DNA of 64,000 bases from an uncultured Bacteroides sp. (lineage in GTDB: Bacteria; Bacteroidota; Bacteroidia; Bacteroidales; Bacteroidaceae): the NCBI GenBank assembly GCA_900552075.1, contig URYL01000001.1:310001-374000 (forward strand). The letters are read 5' to 3'. Within the stretch, counting starts at the first letter, position 1. Each line of letters starts with the position of its first letter. The translations under genes and the position numbers were made by a program. Below the pieces are notes generated by a model. That model saw nothing but the letters and a program-made list of their open reading frames with translations, did no database searches and was not told the DNA's origin. This document shows positions 1-10,398 of this stretch, one piece after another.

Positions 1-82
1 TAATTGGTCGTTGGGCATTGACATTCAAGCAATTCAATAGCCCATAACTTCCACATAACAATAAAATCTTACCAATATTCAT
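1..82 (-). CDS. Secreted protein, N-terminus only (cut by window edge)
   Basis: An ATG at 82 on the minus strand opens a frame that runs off the left edge after 27 codons. It encodes a typical Bacteroides signal peptide: MNIGK, then a hydrophobic stretch, then a likely cleavage site at NAQ/RP. It lies 39 bp beyond the stop of the GH43 gene, on the same strand, so it is probably the next gene of the enzyme operon. The mature sequence is too short to name; another secreted glycosidase is an inference from position only. Confidence 0.6.
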   Translation of the reverse strand, partial: MNIGKILLLCGSYGLLNCLNVNAQRPI

Positions 83-121
83 AATATTCAAAATTTAAGT
101 TCCAACAAATTCACCTTTATT

Positions 122-1840
122 TTACTTGCGAGGTACCCCGCTTACACCAGAAGACGTCAATTCAATCGGTTGAATTGTGCCATCCTCGTTAAAATAAAGA
201 TATTCTACACATACATGGCGACGACAATCTCCTCCCGGCTGGCCATCCAAAGAATAAGAACCGTCATGATAGAAAAAATACCATTGTCCGTTCAATTCCA
301 CTACCGACGGATGGATGGTAAAACCAAAATTCGCCGGCCCAGTAATGAAACCACGATAAGTCCATGGCCCCTTTATATCCTCAGCTGTAGAATAACAAAT
401 TTGTTCAGGCTGTGTACCCGGGGCATCTGCCGCATAAATATTATAATACAAGTTCTTCCGCTTGAAAAGCCAAGGTCCCTCCGAATAATTCCGATAAGGT
501 ACCTTTCGGATTTCACCGTCCAGCTCAATCATATTCTTCTTCAACTTCACCATGTAACAGTCTCCGTTTCCCCAGGCCATCCAAGGAGTTCCATCCTCGT
601 CTATCCACACCGTAGGATCAATGTCCGCATTCGCACGATGCGAGTCACACGTCATGGAATCTGTAATGAGGGGCGTTCCGTCAGTACGTGCAGGTTTAAA
701 AGGCCCCAAGGGGCTATCTCCCACTGCCACATCAATTTTATGTGCGCCATTTTCTTTCTGATCAAGCGTCACATAAAAATAAAACTTTCCGTGATGCTCC
801 ACCACCTGGGCTGCCCACGCTCCGTTCGGATTGGAATCAGGGAAATCATCCGCACGCAATACCATTCCATGAGGCGTCCAATGTTTCATGTCTTTACTGG
901 AATAGCACATCCATCCCGGCATATTGAACCAGCCGCCGACACCTGCTTTATCTACTCCCACATATGCATACGCCTTATTCTTGTAGACCGTCACAGCCGG
1001 ATCGGCAGTAAACTCATCCCGGAACAAAGGATTCTGACCGGGCTCATACGGACGCTCCATCCCTTTTATGGATACCTCATCAATATACCCGTCTAATACC
1101 TGCAAACTATTGGGATACCCTCCGGGGAATCCACGTCCTACAATCCACATGCCGGCATTATGCCGTACAGCTAATCCTTTATAGGAAGTGTTCGCAGTTT
1201 TATAGCCCTCCTCTACAGATGACTTTACTCCCAACGTCAAAACGGTAGCGTCACTTGTCTTTTCATACTCCGCAGAAGCATACAAATCATACCATATTCC
1301 CGCCTTGACATCATCACCTGCGGTCATACGGACCGTTTCTCCCTTGTCTGTAGCTACCTCCACAAAGAACTTCTTTTCCATGGAATCAAAACCGATAGAT
1401 ATATCCCCTGTCAAAGTACCCTTTTTCCCTTCTTTACAAAGAAAAACCTGTTCCGTCCCAAGTTGATTACATTTAAGGCTCAAACTGATATTCCACCCGT
1501 ATTGAAGGTCAGAAAAAGGTAAAAATGCATTAAACGGAACCTTGAATTCACTGTTGTTCAGTTTAAGCGAAGTACTGTTAGCCTTCCCTCCTCGTTCTTG
1601 AAAAGGTACGTCTTTGCTGAAAAGTTCCGACACCTTTGCTCCCGGCCTCAGCTGAAGCGCATTTCCATTTTGAGAATTATCCACCACAAATGCAGGGGCA
1701 ATGGAATCAGGATGTAATTCTGTTCCCAATTCAAAACTCCAGTATGAAAGCTGTTTATAGCCCTCATTCACTCCTAAGGCAGTCAGAGGACACAGGGTGA
1801 TACATAGCCCTCCTACAATATTTTGTATATACGTTTTCAT
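122..1840 (-). CDS. GH43 glycosidase with N-terminal concanavalin A-like domain
   Basis: A 572-residue secreted protein with a signal peptide of about 22 residues. A beta-sandwich region of LamG/concanavalin A type (about 30-265, ending DGYIDEVSIKG) precedes a five-bladed propeller of GH43 (about 272-560). The expected catalytic triad is visible: D280 in TADPAV (base), D408 in DIDPTVW (pKa modulator) and E454 in YSEGPW (acid). GH43 enzymes invert alpha-L-arabinofuranosides or beta-xylosides; which one cannot be read from sequence. It follows the GH97 gene by 34 bp on the same strand, in the enzyme operon of the PUL. Periplasmic or surface location is inferred from the signal peptide. Confidence 0.88.
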   Translation of the reverse strand: MKTYIQNIVGGLCITLCPLTALGVNEGYKQLSYWSFELGTELHPDSIAPAFVVDNSQNGNALQLRPGAKVSELFSKDVPFQERGGKANSTSLKLNNSEFKVPFNAFLPFSDLQYGWNISLSLKCNQLGTEQVFLCKEGKKGTLTGDISIGFDSMEKKFFVEVATDKGETVRMTAGDDVKAGIWYDLYASAEYEKTSDATVLTLGVKSSVEEGYKTANTSYKGLAVRHNAGMWIVGRGFPGGYPNSLQVLDGYIDEVSIKGMERPYEPGQNPLFRDEFTADPAVTVYKNKAYAYVGVDKAGVGGWFNMPGWMCYSSKDMKHWTPHGMVLRADDFPDSNPNGAWAAQVVEHHGKFYFYVTLDQKENGAHKIDVAVGDSPLGPFKPARTDGTPLITDSMTCDSHRANADIDPTVWIDEDGTPWMAWGNGDCYMVKLKKNMIELDGEIRKVPYRNYSEGPWLFKRKNLYYNIYAADAPGTQPEQICYSTAEDIKGPWTYRGFITGPANFGFTIHPSVVELNGQWYFFYHDGSYSLDGQPGGDCRRHVCVEYLYFNEDGTIQPIELTSSGVSGVPRK

Positions 1841-1874
1841 AGATTCATCATTATCATGACTTCCTTATCTACTA

Positions 1875-3836
1875 TTATTTCCGAATAATCACCACCCCTC
1901 CGTTTTTAGGAATAGAAAGATTGACAATCTGTTTCTTGCTGATAACCTGCTCCTTGACTGAGCCAGCCAGTTTATCATTATCTTCATACAAATTGACAAC
2001 CTCTCCTGCCGCAAACAAGGTAGACACATCAAGTTTCAACTTAATGGTTTTATCCTGTGCATTGATACCGGCTACATACCATTTACCGGCATGTTTACGT
2101 GCCATCACAATATACTTGCCTGGATAGCCGTCTATAAATTTCACTTCATCCCATGTGGTCGGTACTTTCTTCATGAAATCAATGGCCCAAGCCGGCGCAT
2201 CCGTCAGGTTATTCGGTGCCAATGCAAAGTGCTGTACCGGACTCTGGAACAATACTGCCGTAGCCAGCGCAAATACATCGGAGGTCACTCTCATCCGTCC
2301 ACCCGGCTCATTTTTCGCATTATAATACTTGTTCAGTGTACTTCCTCCAAAGTCCATGCTTCCAATCGTGTTGCGCACAAACGGATGGATACATGCATTG
2401 AATGCTTCTGCATCGCAGCTTCCCTGAGAGAAATTCATGTTCTCACTGGCCAATACGGCTTCACTGGCCGCATAATTAGGATACATACGTTCCCATCCAC
2501 GCGGAATGGTACATCCATGGAAAATGACCAAGAGTCCATTATCGTTTGCATCGGCCAAAATATCTTCGTAAAGCTGCATGGTAACCTGCTTGTCACTACC
2601 CACAAAGTCAACCTTGATTCCCTTGATACCAATACGCTGCATCCACTTCATCTCTTTCCGACGGGCGATAATGTTATTCATCTTTCCACGAGGACCTTGA
2701 GGCGCATCATTCCAGTATCCGTTGGAGTTATACCACAAATACAGTCCTACATTCTTCTGTTTGGCATAAGCTGCCAGCTCTTCTATTTTGTCATAGCCCA
2801 CCTGCGTATCCCAAAGCGCATCGACCAGCACTGTACGGTACCCCATCGCGGCACAGAAATCTACGTAACGCTTTTGGTCGTCCATGTTCATACTGGCATC
2901 GCCCGCAATAATCCAGCTCCAGGTGCCGCAACCATATTCAGCCGCATAGTCTTTCGACGGTTCATACAACGGTTCTACTACATCAAACGGCACGGTCGTT
3001 TCTACAATTGGAGCCAAAGTGGAACCCAACGTAATAGTACGCCAAGGAGTCTTGCCCGGAAGAGCGATTCCTGGAGAGGTAGTACCATTACCATTAAATT
3101 CACCTTCCTGTGGAAAACCAATGGTATATAATCCCCCTTCGTGCCCTATCAGGCGACTGCCACAATAATAGCTGCTTACTCCAGTTTCCGAGATTAAAAT
3201 CCATCCTTTGTCTGAATTCTTAAACAAGCAAGGAAAAGTATATCCTTCTCCCCAACCATTCTTCCCCATCGCATCATCTACTGTATAGGGTGTCTCATAA
3301 CTGGGAGAAGTTCGGGCAAAACCACCCATCGGCCCACTTTGCGGACACAAGAAGGTAGTCGTTCCTTCCGGCAACACAAAACCCGTAGCTTCCTGCTGCA
3401 CGACACAACACAAGATATCCTTCTTAGGATACACAGTATATCTGAAAGCCACGTCATTGTTACTTACTCGAAATTCCACATCAAAAACCTTCTGTCCTTC
3501 TTTGGTAAATGGAATGACAGCCGATTCAGCAGAATAGTCAACTTTACTTTTCTTGATATTCGGCAAGCGATAATTTTTCCGGATAGAAGCTTCCTTTATC
3601 TCCTTTCCCAATGACAAAGAAGACGTGAAATCACCAATTGTCGTTTTCATTCCCAGCGGAGACTTCTTGATAAAAGCCACTCCATCATAGAATACCTGAT
3701 AAGAAGGCATTCCACCTTCATCCGATACAACCACCTTCATACGTCCATCAGGACTTAACACATCCTTTTCACTCGCATATAGCCCTGTGATACAAATTAT
3801 TGCCGCAAAAGACGATAACAATACACGTTTTATCAT
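1875..3836 (-). CDS. GH97 glycosidase (retaining, alpha-galactosidase-like)
   Basis: A 653-residue protein with a signal peptide ending near LYA/SEKD. The N-terminal beta-sandwich begins SPDGRMKVVVSDEG, as in SusB relatives, and is followed by a (beta/alpha)8 barrel (about 290-560) and a C-terminal beta domain. IKVDFVGSD at about 407-415 carries D410, the position used as nucleophile by retaining GH97 enzymes; inverting SusB-type alpha-glucosidases lack this Asp. This favours alpha-galactosidase, or the related beta-L-arabinopyranosidase activity known for one Bacteroides GH97, over alpha-glucosidase. Its place among arabinose and xylan enzymes makes either plausible. Spacing to the upstream GH127/GH146 gene is 24 bp. 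Confidence 0.88.
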   Translation of the reverse strand: MIKRVLLSSFAAIICITGLYASEKDVLSPDGRMKVVVSDEGGMPSYQVFYDGVAFIKKSPLGMKTTIGDFTSSLSLGKEIKEASIRKNYRLPNIKKSKVDYSAESAVIPFTKEGQKVFDVEFRVSNNDVAFRYTVYPKKDILCCVVQQEATGFVLPEGTTTFLCPQSGPMGGFARTSPSYETPYTVDDAMGKNGWGEGYTFPCLFKNSDKGWILISETGVSSYYCGSRLIGHEGGLYTIGFPQEGEFNGNGTTSPGIALPGKTPWRTITLGSTLAPIVETTVPFDVVEPLYEPSKDYAAEYGCGTWSWIIAGDASMNMDDQKRYVDFCAAMGYRTVLVDALWDTQVGYDKIEELAAYAKQKNVGLYLWYNSNGYWNDAPQGPRGKMNNIIARRKEMKWMQRIGIKGIKVDFVGSDKQVTMQLYEDILADANDNGLLVIFHGCTIPRGWERMYPNYAASEAVLASENMNFSQGSCDAEAFNACIHPFVRNTIGSMDFGGSTLNKYYNAKNEPGGRMRVTSDVFALATAVLFQSPVQHFALAPNNLTDAPAWAIDFMKKVPTTWDEVKFIDGYPGKYIVMARKHAGKWYVAGINAQDKTIKLKLDVSTLFAAGEVVNLYEDNDKLAGSVKEQVISKKQIVNLSIPKNGGVVIIRK

Positions 3837-3860
3837 AGATATTCGTTTTTATAGCACATA

Positions 3861-6254
3861 TTATTCCGTTAGCAGACGAAGCATAAAGATACCACCTGCC
3901 ACACTGTTTTTCTCACACTTAAACATGACTTCAATCTGACTCTTTCCTTTTACCAGAGCTTCGGGCAATTTGTATTCCACATCCACAAACTCTTCCTTGT
4001 TCCATTTGCCCACGATATTCTCAGTTGCCACAACCGTACCATCGACCACAATTTCAAATTTCCGGTTACCTTGTTCGTTACCCCAATAAGTAGCCATGAG
4101 TGAAAGAGGCTGTTTGCCGTTGGTAGAAAGTGTGTATTTAAAATACCCTCCATTGCGGGCATCTCTCCACTTCTTACCTTTCAACAATCCGGTCTCAGAA
4201 TTTTCCTTCACCATCTTATGGTCCACTTCAGGCTGCTGCTCACCAACACTTACCGCATCTACCGTACGAGCATCCAGAGCCATCAACCGTTTTTCCTCTT
4301 CTTGTGTACGTTTCGTATATGCCGCATATCCATCCGCTGTCATGCATAGCCAGTACATCATGTATCGGCAGTCATGGATGCGAGAGAAGGGTTCCAACAC
4401 CAAACCATCAAACTTCGAATCATTGAATATGCCCGACAACTTATAACGTAAAGTCTGACCTTCGATGGGTTTCAGCCCATTCAGATAATCGGTCACCTCT
4501 TCTTTACTTCCAATCAGAACCGGAGTCTCGCTCAGCGGCACCAGTTTCCCGGAAGCAATGTGTCCCCAACGGCCATCATCTGCAATCAATCCATCCAGAT
4601 TATCAGTACCCACTGAGGCTCCCATCAAAATAGGACCACGCATGATGGCTACAAAATCATTTTCTCCTTGAAGCGTTTCCAAACGCATTTTCATAGGCAA
4701 GGACACTTCTACCTTATCCCCATCCTTCCATTTACGGTCGATACAGATATAAGAAGAACCGTCTGTCTTCTCCGAAGCTTCCACTACCTTTCCATTGCAT
4801 TTCACTTCATATCCTTCTGTCACCCATGCCGGACGTCTTACCAACAACTTGAAATGACGAGACTTTCCGCCCTTCAATCCAATTGTAAATTGAGAAGTTT
4901 CCGCATCGGGGAATTGGGTTTCCTGCGTAATAGTAACCTTCTCCTGCTCCCAGTTCAACCGTGAAGGAATGAAAAGATTGACAAACAACGAATCAGAAGC
5001 ATGCGTATAGATAAACTCCCCATACTTACCATGATTCTCCATTCCGGTTCCTACGCAACACCACATGGCACTGTTGGGCTTTGAATACACCCGATAATGT
5101 GCCGGACGAGCTGAAGTAAAGTACACATAACCGCCATGCTCCGGATGCTGGGTAGACAAAATATGATTGTATAGTGCTCTCTCATAAAAATCTGCATAAG
5201 CCGCATTTCCTGTCATTCGGAACAAACCTTCCGTTAGTTTCAACATGTTATAGGTGTTACATGATTCCGGACCTTCCCGCACTTCTACATGACTTCTGAA
5301 ATCGTCCATGGCCGAAAAATACTCCCGACGACTATTCCCGCCCAACGCCAGCGAACGCTTGCAGGCTACAATGTTCCAGAAGAAACCGGCTGCATCCAAG
5401 TATTGATTATCTCCACACACTTCTGCAATGCGCTGATAGCCGATGACTTTCGGAATTTGTGTATTTGCATGTATATTGTCCAGATTATCCTTGTGCGCCG
5501 CCATGCTGTCGAACAACCAGCGATGAGAGAAACGTTTGGCCGTAGTCAAATATTTCTTATTTCCGGTAATCTGGTAGGCATCGGCAAAAATTTCATCCAT
5601 TCCTCCAAACTCATTGCCCAACATCTGTTCCATCTGATCATCTGAAAGTCCTTCCGTAACGGAAATTCCCCAGTCACACAGTTTCAAGAACATATCCAAT
5701 GCTTCTTGATTTCCCGTATACATCCAGGCATCTCTCAATCCGGCAAAAATCTTATGTACATTATACCATGGGGCCCAATATTTCCAGATAGACTCTACTT
5801 TTCCGTTTTTAATATCCGTCCACAGTGCTTTTCCATTAGGAACACCCCCGATATAGCCGCCTCCATTACTGTCCTGACAACGCTTCAACTCACTCAGCAT
5901 GTACTCCATCCGCTTTTTGCACTCTTCGTTGCCAGTCGCTGCATAATTCATTGCCATAGCCGACAAATAATGCCCTCCTACATGTCCGTCCAAACCAGCC
6001 CAGTTAGGAAATGGCTCTGCTTTTACGGGCAGCCCGGCTTCTTTCAAGAAAGGAGCCAGGAGGCGGTCTACATCATATTCCATCAAAACCTTGAGGTTTA
6101 ATTCCTGGGCATGCTTAAACGGTCCGTCGAGTAATTCCACATCTCCTAACGGGAAAGTATTCTTGTATAGTCTATCTTGAGCCTGAATATCTTGAACGAT
6201 GCCATTCAGCATCATCAGACCTACACATCCTGCAATCAAATTCAGTTTCATCAT
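3861..6254 (-). CDS. Beta-L-arabinofuranosidase, DUF1680 family (GH127/GH146)
   Basis: A 797-residue secreted protein with a signal peptide ending IQA/QDR. The alpha/alpha barrel (about 30-430) carries the zinc-thiolate site of this superfamily: E330 and C332 in GPESCNTYN, and the pair C399-C400 in MWCCVGTGMENHGKYGE. In the characterised enzyme HypBA1 the first Cys of that pair is the nucleophile. Two C-terminal beta domains follow (about 430-797). The length of about 800 and these extra domains fit the Bacteroides GH146 type better than the shorter bifidobacterial GH127. It removes beta-L-arabinofuranose from plant glycans. It sits in the enzyme operon between GH43 and GH97. Confidence 0.9.
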   Translation of the reverse strand: MMKLNLIAGCVGLMMLNGIVQDIQAQDRLYKNTFPLGDVELLDGPFKHAQELNLKVLMEYDVDRLLAPFLKEAGLPVKAEPFPNWAGLDGHVGGHYLSAMAMNYAATGNEECKKRMEYMLSELKRCQDSNGGGYIGGVPNGKALWTDIKNGKVESIWKYWAPWYNVHKIFAGLRDAWMYTGNQEALDMFLKLCDWGISVTEGLSDDQMEQMLGNEFGGMDEIFADAYQITGNKKYLTTAKRFSHRWLFDSMAAHKDNLDNIHANTQIPKVIGYQRIAEVCGDNQYLDAAGFFWNIVACKRSLALGGNSRREYFSAMDDFRSHVEVREGPESCNTYNMLKLTEGLFRMTGNAAYADFYERALYNHILSTQHPEHGGYVYFTSARPAHYRVYSKPNSAMWCCVGTGMENHGKYGEFIYTHASDSLFVNLFIPSRLNWEQEKVTITQETQFPDAETSQFTIGLKGGKSRHFKLLVRRPAWVTEGYEVKCNGKVVEASEKTDGSSYICIDRKWKDGDKVEVSLPMKMRLETLQGENDFVAIMRGPILMGASVGTDNLDGLIADDGRWGHIASGKLVPLSETPVLIGSKEEVTDYLNGLKPIEGQTLRYKLSGIFNDSKFDGLVLEPFSRIHDCRYMMYWLCMTADGYAAYTKRTQEEEKRLMALDARTVDAVSVGEQQPEVDHKMVKENSETGLLKGKKWRDARNGGYFKYTLSTNGKQPLSLMATYWGNEQGNRKFEIVVDGTVVATENIVGKWNKEEFVDVEYKLPEALVKGKSQIEVMFKCEKNSVAGGIFMLRLLTE

Positions 6255-6285
6255 CCAAGTCTTTATTTAAGTTTAAAGTCTACCA

Positions 6286-7893
6286 TCATTTCTTTATGTG
6301 CTTATAATCGAAGAAGTCTACATCTACAAAACCTCCCAAACTCTTCGTGGCATAATTAAACAAGGCAAATTTGGTTCCCATAAAGAAACGACGATAGTCA
6401 AAAATCATTTTAAAGTCAGTACCGATTTTCTTCCAGTTCTTATTATCGTAACTATAATAAAAACAAGCCATGTCTTTATTCAACCGGAAATCTCCATCCA
6501 GACGAAGATATATCACATCCGATGTCAACTCTACTTTCTGAATTTCCTTCCGGTCAATACTTGTCACTGCCTTGCTCGTTTCATCCAGTTGAACACTTTC
6601 CATTTTCATGGTCAGATACTTCCGGTTTCCTTCACAAGTCACGGCCAAGATGCCCGCATCTCCATTAAAGGCACTCAGTCCGGCTACATCTCCTTCCTTC
6701 ATACCTGAAAGATCCATACAAACCACTCCGGAACATTTCGGCCCTTCCATACGCTGTGTCAACGTATTGGGAGCCAAAAACAAATTATCAACCACCCGTC
6801 CGGTTTTCAACCGCAAATATCCCTTGCGTTCAGTCAATGACCAGCAGTCATTCATCGGATTGTGATTCCACTGCCAATTCAACTTCAATTTATCTCCACT
6901 AAAATCATCACTGACTACCAGCTCTTCGGCAGCATATCCCTGTACTGGTTTGGTCATCGTAGCCGGCACATGTCCGTTTTCGTCACCCAGCATCGGCCAA
7001 CCGTCCACCCAGCGGCAAGGCATTACGGTCAATACGCGACCTACTCCATTACGGTCTTGGAAAATGACCCCATACCAGTTTCCTTTTCCATCATCCACAA
7101 TCGTACCTTGTGCCACATACGGGAATCCGGCAAACGCATCTTCCAATATCACTTTTTTCTCATAAGGCCCGGTTATCTTATCCGCCCGATAGCATACTTG
7201 CCGACGGTTACCTCCCTGAGGCCATGAAATCATCAGCAAATAATACTTTCCATCGTGTTTAATCACCCTACTGCCTTCCAGCAAGGCATTTTCCTCTTTA
7301 TCTCTTTCGAATATCTTCATATCGACCCCACCCGGCATGACACCGCTCAAATCCGGCTTCAACTCACGCAATTGTCCGGTTCCATAAAAGATATAAGCCT
7401 TTCCGTCGTCGTCAAAGAACAAAGAGGCATCATGGAAATGAGGAATACGTGACAAAAGTTTCCATCCTTTTTTCGGATCGGAGGTAGTATATACATATCC
7501 TTTATAAGAAGTATCATTCGGAGAAAAATACGCATAATACATTCCGTTATGATAGCGTAAGGAAGTAGCCCACTGTCCACGGCCATATACCGTTCCATCC
7601 TTCAAATCATAAGCAGGTTTTTCGTCCAACCGGTCATACAGATAGCTGACAATTTTCCAGTTCACCAAATCTTTAGAGTGCATGATGGGTGCTCCAGGAA
7701 CCAGATGCATGGTTGTACTCACCATGTAGAAGTCGTCGCCCACACGTATGACGTCCGGATCGGGCACATCCGCCCAAAATACCGGATTAGAAAAGGTTCC
7801 ATCTCCATTATCTCCACACTGGGCATTGACCGGACCGGACCACATACCTCCCACAGCCATTAACAGACAAGCTAACAAAAAGTGTTTTTTCAT
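6286..7893 (-). CDS. GH43 glycosidase with C-terminal concanavalin A-like domain
   Basis: A 535-residue secreted protein with a signal peptide ending VNA/QCG. The GH43 propeller occupies about 35-325, with D45 in DVPDPDVIR, D155 in HFHDASLFFDDDG and E206 in LLEGSRV as the catalytic set. A C-terminal sandwich (about 330-530) resembles the domain that closes the active site of GH43 beta-xylosidases. The start GNPVFWADVPDPDVIRVGDD resembles the xylosidase/arabinofuranosidase branch of GH43. The most likely role is trimming xylo-oligosaccharides or arabinose side chains in the periplasm. It lies 34 bp downstream of GH95 in the same operon. Confidence 0.88.
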   Translation of the reverse strand: MKKHFLLACLLMAVGGMWSGPVNAQCGDNGDGTFSNPVFWADVPDPDVIRVGDDFYMVSTTMHLVPGAPIMHSKDLVNWKIVSYLYDRLDEKPAYDLKDGTVYGRGQWATSLRYHNGMYYAYFSPNDTSYKGYVYTTSDPKKGWKLLSRIPHFHDASLFFDDDGKAYIFYGTGQLRELKPDLSGVMPGGVDMKIFERDKEENALLEGSRVIKHDGKYYLLMISWPQGGNRRQVCYRADKITGPYEKKVILEDAFAGFPYVAQGTIVDDGKGNWYGVIFQDRNGVGRVLTVMPCRWVDGWPMLGDENGHVPATMTKPVQGYAAEELVVSDDFSGDKLKLNWQWNHNPMNDCWSLTERKGYLRLKTGRVVDNLFLAPNTLTQRMEGPKCSGVVCMDLSGMKEGDVAGLSAFNGDAGILAVTCEGNRKYLTMKMESVQLDETSKAVTSIDRKEIQKVELTSDVIYLRLDGDFRLNKDMACFYYSYDNKNWKKIGTDFKMIFDYRRFFMGTKFALFNYATKSLGGFVDVDFFDYKHIKK

Positions 7894-7927
7894 GATTATT
7901 AAGTTATTACAAATGATTCGCCTATAT

Positions 7928-10378
7928 TTATTTTGCGTAAACCATATACCGCTTTCCCGGAATGGTTTTCAAATCGTATTCATATACCTTCTTCAATTCA
8001 GGTTGTTCCGGATGCGTCAATTTCTTTGAAATCAACGGTGCAGCTATTTCTGCCTGCCTCAACAAGTCATTCGGACAATCATCCGAAGCCTTCTTCAAAC
8101 CTTTTCCTTTCAGAGGAACATAAGACCGTAAACGAATCACTCCCCCAATCCGGGAATAGACTACCGCCTGAGTAAGATTCGTATTCTTCCAGTCCATATC
8201 CACCACGAAGCCTCCACGGGCCACCAGACCTTTTACACTTCCCTCCTGCCATTCATCAGGTATGGCGGGCAACAGATGTACAGCCCCATCATGACTTTGC
8301 AACAGCATTTCAGCCACTCCAGCCGTAAAACCGAAGTTCCCGTCTATCTGAAAAGGTGGATGCGCATCCAGCATATTCGGATATGTACGTCCTAAAGGAT
8401 ATTGACCGGCCAGACTGTCACAGGGTAACAAAGAAAGCATATTCCGGATGATGCGATACGCATGATTGCCATCCAACATACGTGCCCAGAAATTGATTTT
8501 CCAGCCAATACTCCATCCGGTTGCCATATCGCCTCTCTGTATCAAGGTATTCTTTGCAGCCTGAAACAATTCCGGACTCCGATAAGGAGATACCTGATTG
8601 CTTGGATACAAACCATACAGATGAGAGATATGCCGATGCTGGTCTTTCGGATCATCCACATCCTCCAGCCACTCCTGCAACTGATTGTACTGTCCAATCT
8701 GCATCGGAGGTAACTGGCTTATCAAGTGCTGAAGAGAGTCACAATAGGCCTTGCTTTCTCCCAATATCTGTGCCGCACGCAGCGTATTGCTCAATGCATC
8801 AAAAGCAATCTGGTTGTCCATCGTACATCCAGCTACAATGGATACCCCGTTCGGTCCATGCTCTGGAGAAACAGAAGGAGCTGTCACCATCCAACCATAG
8901 CGGGGATGCCTGGTCATGAATGACAAAAGAAAATCGGCCGTACCTTTCAACACCGGATAATACTCCCGAAGAAAATCCTTATCTCCGGAATACAGATAAT
9001 GCTGCCAAAGATGCTGGGCCACCCATGCTCCTCCATTGGGCCACATACCTGCATCTGCGAAATCTACCGGTCCGGCCGCCCGCCAAAGATCCGTATTATG
9101 GTGGGCCACCCATCCTTTGGCCCCATACAACACACGAGCCGTTTCCTTACCAGTCACAGAAAGATCACGTGCCATCTCGAAGAACGGACGATGCGTTTCC
9201 GTCAGGTTTGTCACTTCTGCCGGCCAGTAATTCATCTCCGCATTGATGTTGATGGTGTACTTGCTGTCCCAAGGTGCATATAAATCCTTGTTCCATATAC
9301 CCTGTAAATTCGTCGGCTGGCTACCTGGCTGCGAGGACGATATCAACAGATAACGCCCATACTGGAACATCAATGCAGCCAGCGAACAATCTTCTACCTT
9401 ATTGAATTCGTTGATACGTATGTCTGTTTCTCTCTTCGAAAATTCTGAAGAAGGCAAACTCAGGCACACCCTTCCAAACTGCTTGGAATAGGCTTCCTTA
9501 TGTTCCTTATACAATACTTTATTCGGTTTGGACCAAGCACCTTCGATGGCACGACGCACTTTGGCGTATGCATCTCCCGACACATCCCGATAATTGACAA
9601 AATTGGTTGCCGCACTCAGGAAGATGGTAGCCGACGATGCATTCTTTACCGAAAGATGTCCATCCTTGCATTCCACCTTTCCATCCGACTTTACCCGCAT
9701 CATCACTACTGCATGAAGTGCGGCTGGAATGCCTTCATGCTCCTCACCATTACAGTACATGACAAGGTATTCCCCTTCACTTTTCACCTCTGAAGCCAAC
9801 GGACAAGCATATCTCAAGTCAACTCCCAATTTTTGGGTATCCTCCCCCGCAGCCAGTTCTATCACCATGACATTGTCGGCAAAGGAAGTAAACACCCGAC
9901 GGGTATATTCCACTCCCCCACAACGGAAACGTACAGAAGCCGTCGCATCCTCTAAATTCAAGTCACGAGAATAAGAATCCACCTCTCCCTCGCAATTAAA
10001 ATCCATCCGCAAACTACCCAAGGTCAGGTAACGCATGCCATGCTGGGAAGTCATGAACTTTGCATCCAACAGACTTCTGGCCTCTGAGTTTTTCCCTTCA
10101 AAAATCAGTCTTCTCACCTCATTCAGATAGGCTGATGCCCCTTCCCGGTTATTACTATACGGTCCACCGGCCCAGAAAGTTTCTTCATTCAATTGGATTT
10201 CCTCGTGTGCAACTCCTCCAAACACCATTCCTCCGATATGAGAATTACCTACAGGCAATGCTTCCCACCAGTTACGTGCCGGAGCCGAATACCACAATTT
10301 CAAATTCTCTGCCTCCGCCGCCATCAATCCAACGACAGAAGCTATCAGAAGCAGACATATGCACAGAACTTTTCTCAT
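7928..10378 (-). CDS. GH95 alpha-L-fucosidase/alpha-L-galactosidase
   Basis: An 816-residue secreted protein with a signal peptide ending LMA/AEA. The N-terminal beta domain opens [18 protein letters not shown], the GH95 hallmark. The alpha/alpha barrel carries N377 and N379 in [10 protein letters not shown]506 in SVSPEHG (acid) and D679 in FQIDGNFGF, matching the Asn-assisted inverting mechanism of the family. GH95 enzymes release alpha-1,2-L-fucose or alpha-L-galactose. A GH95 in a Bacteroides ovatus xylan PUL acts on the L-galactose caps of corn-type glucuronoarabinoxylan, and this PUL has similar company, so L-galactose is a reasonable guess. It follows the CE1 esterase by 20 bp. Confidence 0.9.
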   Translation of the reverse strand: MRKVLCICLLLIASVVGLMAAEAENLKLWYSAPARNWWEALPVGNSHIGGMVFGGVAHEEIQLNEETFWAGGPYSNNREGASAYLNEVRRLIFEGKNSEARSLLDAKFMTSQHGMRYLTLGSLRMDFNCEGEVDSYSRDLNLEDATASVRFRCGGVEYTRRVFTSFADNVMVIELAAGEDTQKLGVDLRYACPLASEVKSEGEYLVMYCNGEEHEGIPAALHAVVMMRVKSDGKVECKDGHLSVKNASSATIFLSAATNFVNYRDVSGDAYAKVRRAIEGAWSKPNKVLYKEHKEAYSKQFGRVCLSLPSSEFSKRETDIRINEFNKVEDCSLAALMFQYGRYLLISSSQPGSQPTNLQGIWNKDLYAPWDSKYTININAEMNYWPAEVTNLTETHRPFFEMARDLSVTGKETARVLYGAKGWVAHHNTDLWRAAGPVDFADAGMWPNGGAWVAQHLWQHYLYSGDKDFLREYYPVLKGTADFLLSFMTRHPRYGWMVTAPSVSPEHGPNGVSIVAGCTMDNQIAFDALSNTLRAAQILGESKAYCDSLQHLISQLPPMQIGQYNQLQEWLEDVDDPKDQHRHISHLYGLYPSNQVSPYRSPELFQAAKNTLIQRGDMATGWSIGWKINFWARMLDGNHAYRIIRNMLSLLPCDSLAGQYPLGRTYPNMLDAHPPFQIDGNFGFTAGVAEMLLQSHDGAVHLLPAIPDEWQEGSVKGLVARGGFVVDMDWKNTNLTQAVVYSRIGGVIRLRSYVPLKGKGLKKASDDCPNDLLRQAEIAAPLISKKLTHPEQPELKKVYEYDLKTIPGKRYMVYAK

Positions 10379-10398
10379 AGATGCCTATTCTTAACCCA

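Noticed and set aside
2091..3131. 346-codon plus-strand frame inside the GH97 gene
   Set aside because: Antisense to a well-supported gene with intact active site; the translation has no recognisable domain or signal.
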